A stretch of 7,842 bases of DNA, taken from positions 1 through 7,842 of the forward strand of contig CACZQX010000198.1 of assembly GCA_902783445.1 (NCBI GenBank), read 5' to 3'. Below the pieces are notes generated by a model. That model was not told the DNA's origin and did not search any database. It saw only the letters and a list, made by a program, of their open reading frames with translations. The stretch is from an uncultured Lachnospiraceae bacterium. Lineage in GTDB: Bacteria; Bacillota; Clostridia; Lachnospirales; Lachnospiraceae. This document shows positions 5,783 to 7,842 of the stretch, in pieces. The stretch's first letter is position 1. Every line of letters starts with the position of its first letter. Position numbers and translations under genes: made by a program.

Positions 5783-7612
5783 ATGAAAAAAGGACAAACT
5801 TACGAGGGAGTGGTTAAATCCATTTCTTTTCCGAATAAAGGCTTGGTGGAAACGAAAGTCTTTAGACTTAAGAAAAATGAGCAGGAAATAACACCGGAAA
5901 TGCTTGAAGGCGGATGGCCGGAAAAAAACGGCATTAATATGTCCCAAGACGTGGAAGAAACAATTGAAAAAGCCATTGTAAAAGGCAGTTTTCCGGGTCA
6001 AAAGATAAAATATTATGTTAACAAAAAGAAGGGCGGTAAATGCGAAGGCCGAATTGAGGAAGTTACGGAAAAATCTCCTCTTGAGGATGCAAAGCCTGCC
6101 TGTCCGCACTTTGGAGCCTGCGGCGGATGTTCTTATCAGAGCTTGTCTTACGAGAACCAGCTAAAGCTTAAGTATGAGATGGTGCTTGACCTTATAAAGC
6201 GGGTTTTGAAAACGGATGATACTGTTTTCGAGGGAATTGTGCCAAGCCCAAGCAAGTGGGAATATCGCAATAAGATGGAGTTTACATTTGGGGATGCCTA
6301 TAAAGGCGGTCCTTTGGAACTTGGTCTTCACAAAAAAGGCAGCAACTACGATGTGGTGCCTTTGAAAGCATGTAGAATTGTAGATGATGATTACAATAAA
6401 ATTTTAAATACAGTGCTTGGTCATTTTAGAGATTTAAATGTGCCATACTATCATACAATGAGCCACGAAGGGGTGCTAAGGCATTTGCTGGTCAGAAGGT
6501 CCAAGACCACCGGGGAAATAAGCGTAAATTTGGTGACGACTTCGCAGTATAGAGGCTATATGAGTGGGTTTAATGCCGAAGAGGGCGGCAAGATAGAAGA
6601 ATCCGAGCTTGCTTTAGCGGAGCTTAAAGAAAAGCTTTTGACATTGGATAAGGGCCTTAATGGTAACATTGTAGGCATTACTCACATAATAAACGATGCC
6701 CTGGGAGATGTGGTAAAATGCGACGAAATGAGAATTATCCACGGTCGTGATTACATTATGGAGGAAATATTGGGCCTTAAGTTTAAGGTTTCAACCTTCA
6801 GCTTTTTCCAGACCAATTCCTTGGGTGCGGAACGCCTTTACGAAAAGGCTAGGGACTTTGTAAGGGAGTCTGTGGGCGGAGACTTGGAAGCCCTTAAGGG
6901 AAAAACCATGTTTGACCTTTATTCCGGCACCGGAACCATAGCACAGATGATGTCGCCCGTTGTGGGTAAAGTAGTGGGTGTGGAAATAGTGGAGGACGCG
7001 GTTGAAGCAGCAAAGGAAAACGCTGCTCTTAACGGCCTTAAAAACTGCGAATTTATTGCCGGGGACGTGCTAAAAGTAATTGATGAAATAAAAGACAAGC
7101 CGGATTATATAATCCTCGATCCGCCAAGGGACGGCATAAATCCGAAGGCGCTTGAGAAAATAATAGATTTCGGTGTGGAAAAAATGGTCTATATTTCCTG
7201 TAAACCAACATCCCTTGCAAGGGATTTGGTATTGCTTCAAGAACGAGGCTACAAGGTAGAAAAATTAGCCTGCGTGGACATGTTCCCACAAACGGTCCAT
7301 GTGGAGACGGTATGCCTTTTGTCCAAACTATCAGAAGCGAAGCATCATATCGAGGTCACGGTTGATATGGATGAGCTGGATCTGACCAGTGCGGAGGCTA
7401 AGGCTACGTATAAGGAGATTCAGGACTGGGTGCAGGAGCATTATGGGATGCATGTGACAAATCTTAATATCGCGCAGGTCAAGCAGAAGCATGGGGTTAT
7501 AGAACGGGAGAATTACAACAAACCCAAGTCACCGGACAGCAAACAGCCGGGATGTCCGGAGGAGAAGGTTAAAGCGATTGAGGATGCTATGAGGCATTTT
7601 CAGATGATATGA
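5783..7612 (+). CDS. rlmD: 23S rRNA (uracil-C5)-methyltransferase RlmD/RlmCD with C-terminal extension
   Basis: This enzyme uses S-adenosylmethionine to make 5-methyluridine in 23S rRNA (U1939; Gram-positive RlmCD also modifies U747). The N-terminus (about 1-100) is a TRAM-like RNA-binding region with a charged insertion. The [4Fe-4S] ligands are C107, C113, C116 (CPHFGACGGC) and C197. Downstream are QTNS (343-346), SAM motif I DLYSGTGTI (378-386), LDPPRDG (445-451), the catalytic YISCKP with nucleophile C473, and the general-base region HVETV with E508. All key residues are intact. At 609 residues it is much longer than the roughly 430-460 of typical members. The excess is the N-terminal insertion plus an in-frame tail from about residue 521 (bases 7343-7609) that lies beyond the catalytic core. 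Codon choice in the tail differs from the rest (see findings). AGAGGAAG (5771-5778) supports the start. Whether it is RlmD or RlmCD cannot be decided here. Confidence 0.93.
   Translation: MKKGQTYEGVVKSISFPNKGLVETKVFRLKKNEQEITPEMLEGGWPEKNGINMSQDVEETIEKAIVKGSFPGQKIKYYVNKKKGGKCEGRIEEVTEKSPLEDAKPACPHFGACGGCSYQSLSYENQLKLKYEMVLDLIKRVLKTDDTVFEGIVPSPSKWEYRNKMEFTFGDAYKGGPLELGLHKKGSNYDVVPLKACRIVDDDYNKILNTVLGHFRDLNVPYYHTMSHEGVLRHLLVRRSKTTGEISVNLVTTSQYRGYMSGFNAEEGGKIEESELALAELKEKLLTLDKGLNGNIVGITHIINDALGDVVKCDEMRIIHGRDYIMEEILGLKFKVSTFSFFQTNSLGAERLYEKARDFVRESVGGDLEALKGKTMFDLYSGTGTIAQMMSPVVGKVVGVEIVEDAVEAAKENAALNGLKNCEFIAGDVLKVIDEIKDKPDYIILDPPRDGINPKALEKIIDFGVEKMVYISCKPTSLARDLVLLQERGYKVEKLACVDMFPQTVHVETVCLLSKLSEAKHHIEVTVDMDELDLTSAEAKATYKEIQDWVQEHYGMHVTNLNIAQVKQKHGVIERENYNKPKSPDSKQPGCPEEKVKAIEDAMRHFQMI
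7343..7609 (+). other. C-terminal extension module of RlmD with distinct codon usage
   Basis: Residues about 521-609 follow the end of the methyltransferase core and form a compact helical-looking unit: VDMDELDLTSAEAKATYKEI, then VQEHYGMHVTNLNIAQVKQK, then ENYNKPKS, then QPGCPEEKVKAIEDAMRHF. It has one cysteine and no Fe-S or SAM motif. Glutamate codons are 9 GAG to 1 GAA here, against 4 GAG to 11 GAA in the first 100 residues; all six glutamines are CAG. From memory, similar tails occur on clostridial RumA homologues and in short stand-alone reading frames, but I cannot check this. The function is unknown; contact with rRNA is a guess. Confidence 0.6.
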
Positions 7613-7618
7613 TAAAAC

Positions 7619-7666
7619 AAACAAGAGAGAGGTTACTAAAGTATATGTAACCACTCTCTTGTTTTT
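7619..7666 (+). terminator. Bidirectional terminator between rlmD and the convergent gene
   Basis: Left arm 7621-7636 (ACAAGAGAGAGGTTAC) and right arm 7647-7662 (GTAACCACTCTCTTGT) pair over 16 bp with one mismatch, plus two flanking A-T pairs, around the loop TAAAGTATAT. TTTT follows at 7663-7666 on the plus strand; on the minus strand the arm is followed by TTGTTTGTTTTATC. It begins seven bases after the rlmD stop and abuts the stop of the minus-strand gene, so it can terminate both converging transcripts. Confidence 0.85.
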
Positions 7667-7841
7667 AGTGGCTCTTAAATATCCATTTGTTATCCGCACG
7701 TATAAGTTTTCCATATTCTTCCAGTTTTTTCTTTCCGAAATCAAATTGAAATGCATAATCTTTTAATGCTAACCAATCACGAACGGTTAAGCCGTTTGTG
7801 AAGTTGTACTTTGATGAATAAAAGGCAGATATCTTACTATG
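7665..7841 (-). CDS. C-terminal end of an unrecognised protein (5' end beyond the window)
   Basis: On the minus strand one frame is open from the right edge to a TAA at 7665-7667, giving 58 codons and no in-frame ATG. The peptide looks real: it contains SSKYNFTNGLTVRDWLALKD, then YAFQFDFGKKKLEEYGK, and ends LIRADNKWIFKSH. Composition is balanced, rich in aromatic and basic residues, with no membrane span. The stop sits directly against a strong hairpin that works as a terminator in this direction, which supports a true gene end. I do not recognise the family, and no function should be assigned from this fragment. The competing reading frame at 7529-7756 on the same strand crosses the terminator and overlaps rlmD, so it is not credible. 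Confidence 0.65.
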   Translation of the reverse strand, partial: HSKISAFYSSKYNFTNGLTVRDWLALKDYAFQFDFGKKKLEEYGKLIRADNKWIFKSH

Positions 7842-7842
7842 A

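Noticed and set aside
5723..6109. Minus-strand 128-residue reading frame opposite the start of rlmD
   Set aside because: It covers the terminator and the TRAM and Fe-S coding region of rlmD, is Phe/Leu-rich as expected from the complement of AT-rich coding DNA, and has no identifiable domain.
7343..7612. RlmD tail as the result of a frameshift or gene fragment fused by error
   Set aside because: The frame is continuous, the tail has coherent motif-like composition and ends at a normal stop before a terminator, so it is more likely a genuine extension.
7529..7756. Minus-strand 75-residue reading frame across the rlmD end and the terminator
   Set aside because: It reads through the hairpin and overlaps rlmD; another frame in the same place gives a coherent protein end that stops at the terminator.
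1..7842. CRISPR array, insertion sequence, tRNA/rRNA or toxin-antitoxin pair
   Set aside because: No spaced direct repeats, transposase motifs, terminal repeats or RNA gene signatures were seen on reading both strands; the window is nearly filled by identified genes.

Overview
The window looks like ordinary chromosome from a low-GC Gram-positive bacterium of the Clostridia, most likely a Lachnospiraceae-type organism. This is inferred from the AT-rich codon use, strong AGGAGG-type ribosome sites, TGnTATAAT extended -10 promoters, a YerC/YecD TrpR-like regulator beside a DUF1836 protein, and an RlmD with a C-terminal extension of a kind I associate with clostridial homologues. No species can be named from sequence alone.

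Layout, left to right. Bases 2-403 are the 3' end of hslO (Hsp33 redox chaperone). A candidate promoter at 411-439 then drives a two-gene unit: the YerC-type TrpR-like regulator (481-774) and a DUF1836 MerR-like protein (794-1399). A near-consensus promoter at 1409-1437 starts the next unit: a PspA/IM30 envelope-stress protein (1521-2201), an SPFH-domain protein with a C-terminal zinc ribbon (2213-3166), and the UvrD/PcrA helicase (3197-5404). A third promoter with a perfect extended -10 (5422-5430) serves a 67-residue single-pass membrane protein with an acidic tail (5516-5719). A hairpin with a T-rich tail (5735-5770) follows, just ahead of the 23S rRNA m5U methyltransferase gene rlmD (5783-7612). 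A long hairpin (7619-7666) separates rlmD from the 3' end of a convergent, unrecognised minus-strand gene (7665-7841) that runs off the right edge.

Functionally the region mixes stress handling (Hsp33, PspA with its SPFH partner), DNA repair (PcrA), rRNA modification (RlmD) and two small regulators. The PspA-SPFH pair is the clearest functional module. It resembles the Bacillus subtilis ydjFGHI membrane-stress operon, but the YdjG/YdjH membrane proteins are absent here and a zinc ribbon sits on the SPFH protein. I see no CRISPR array, tRNA, rRNA, insertion sequence or prophage gene.

Most of the window is housekeeping. The items most worth a second look are the roughly 90-residue RlmD C-terminal extension with codon use unlike the rest of its gene, palindromes lying inside two of the promoters, the compact PspA-SPFH-zinc-ribbon pair, and the orphan acidic-tailed membrane microprotein.
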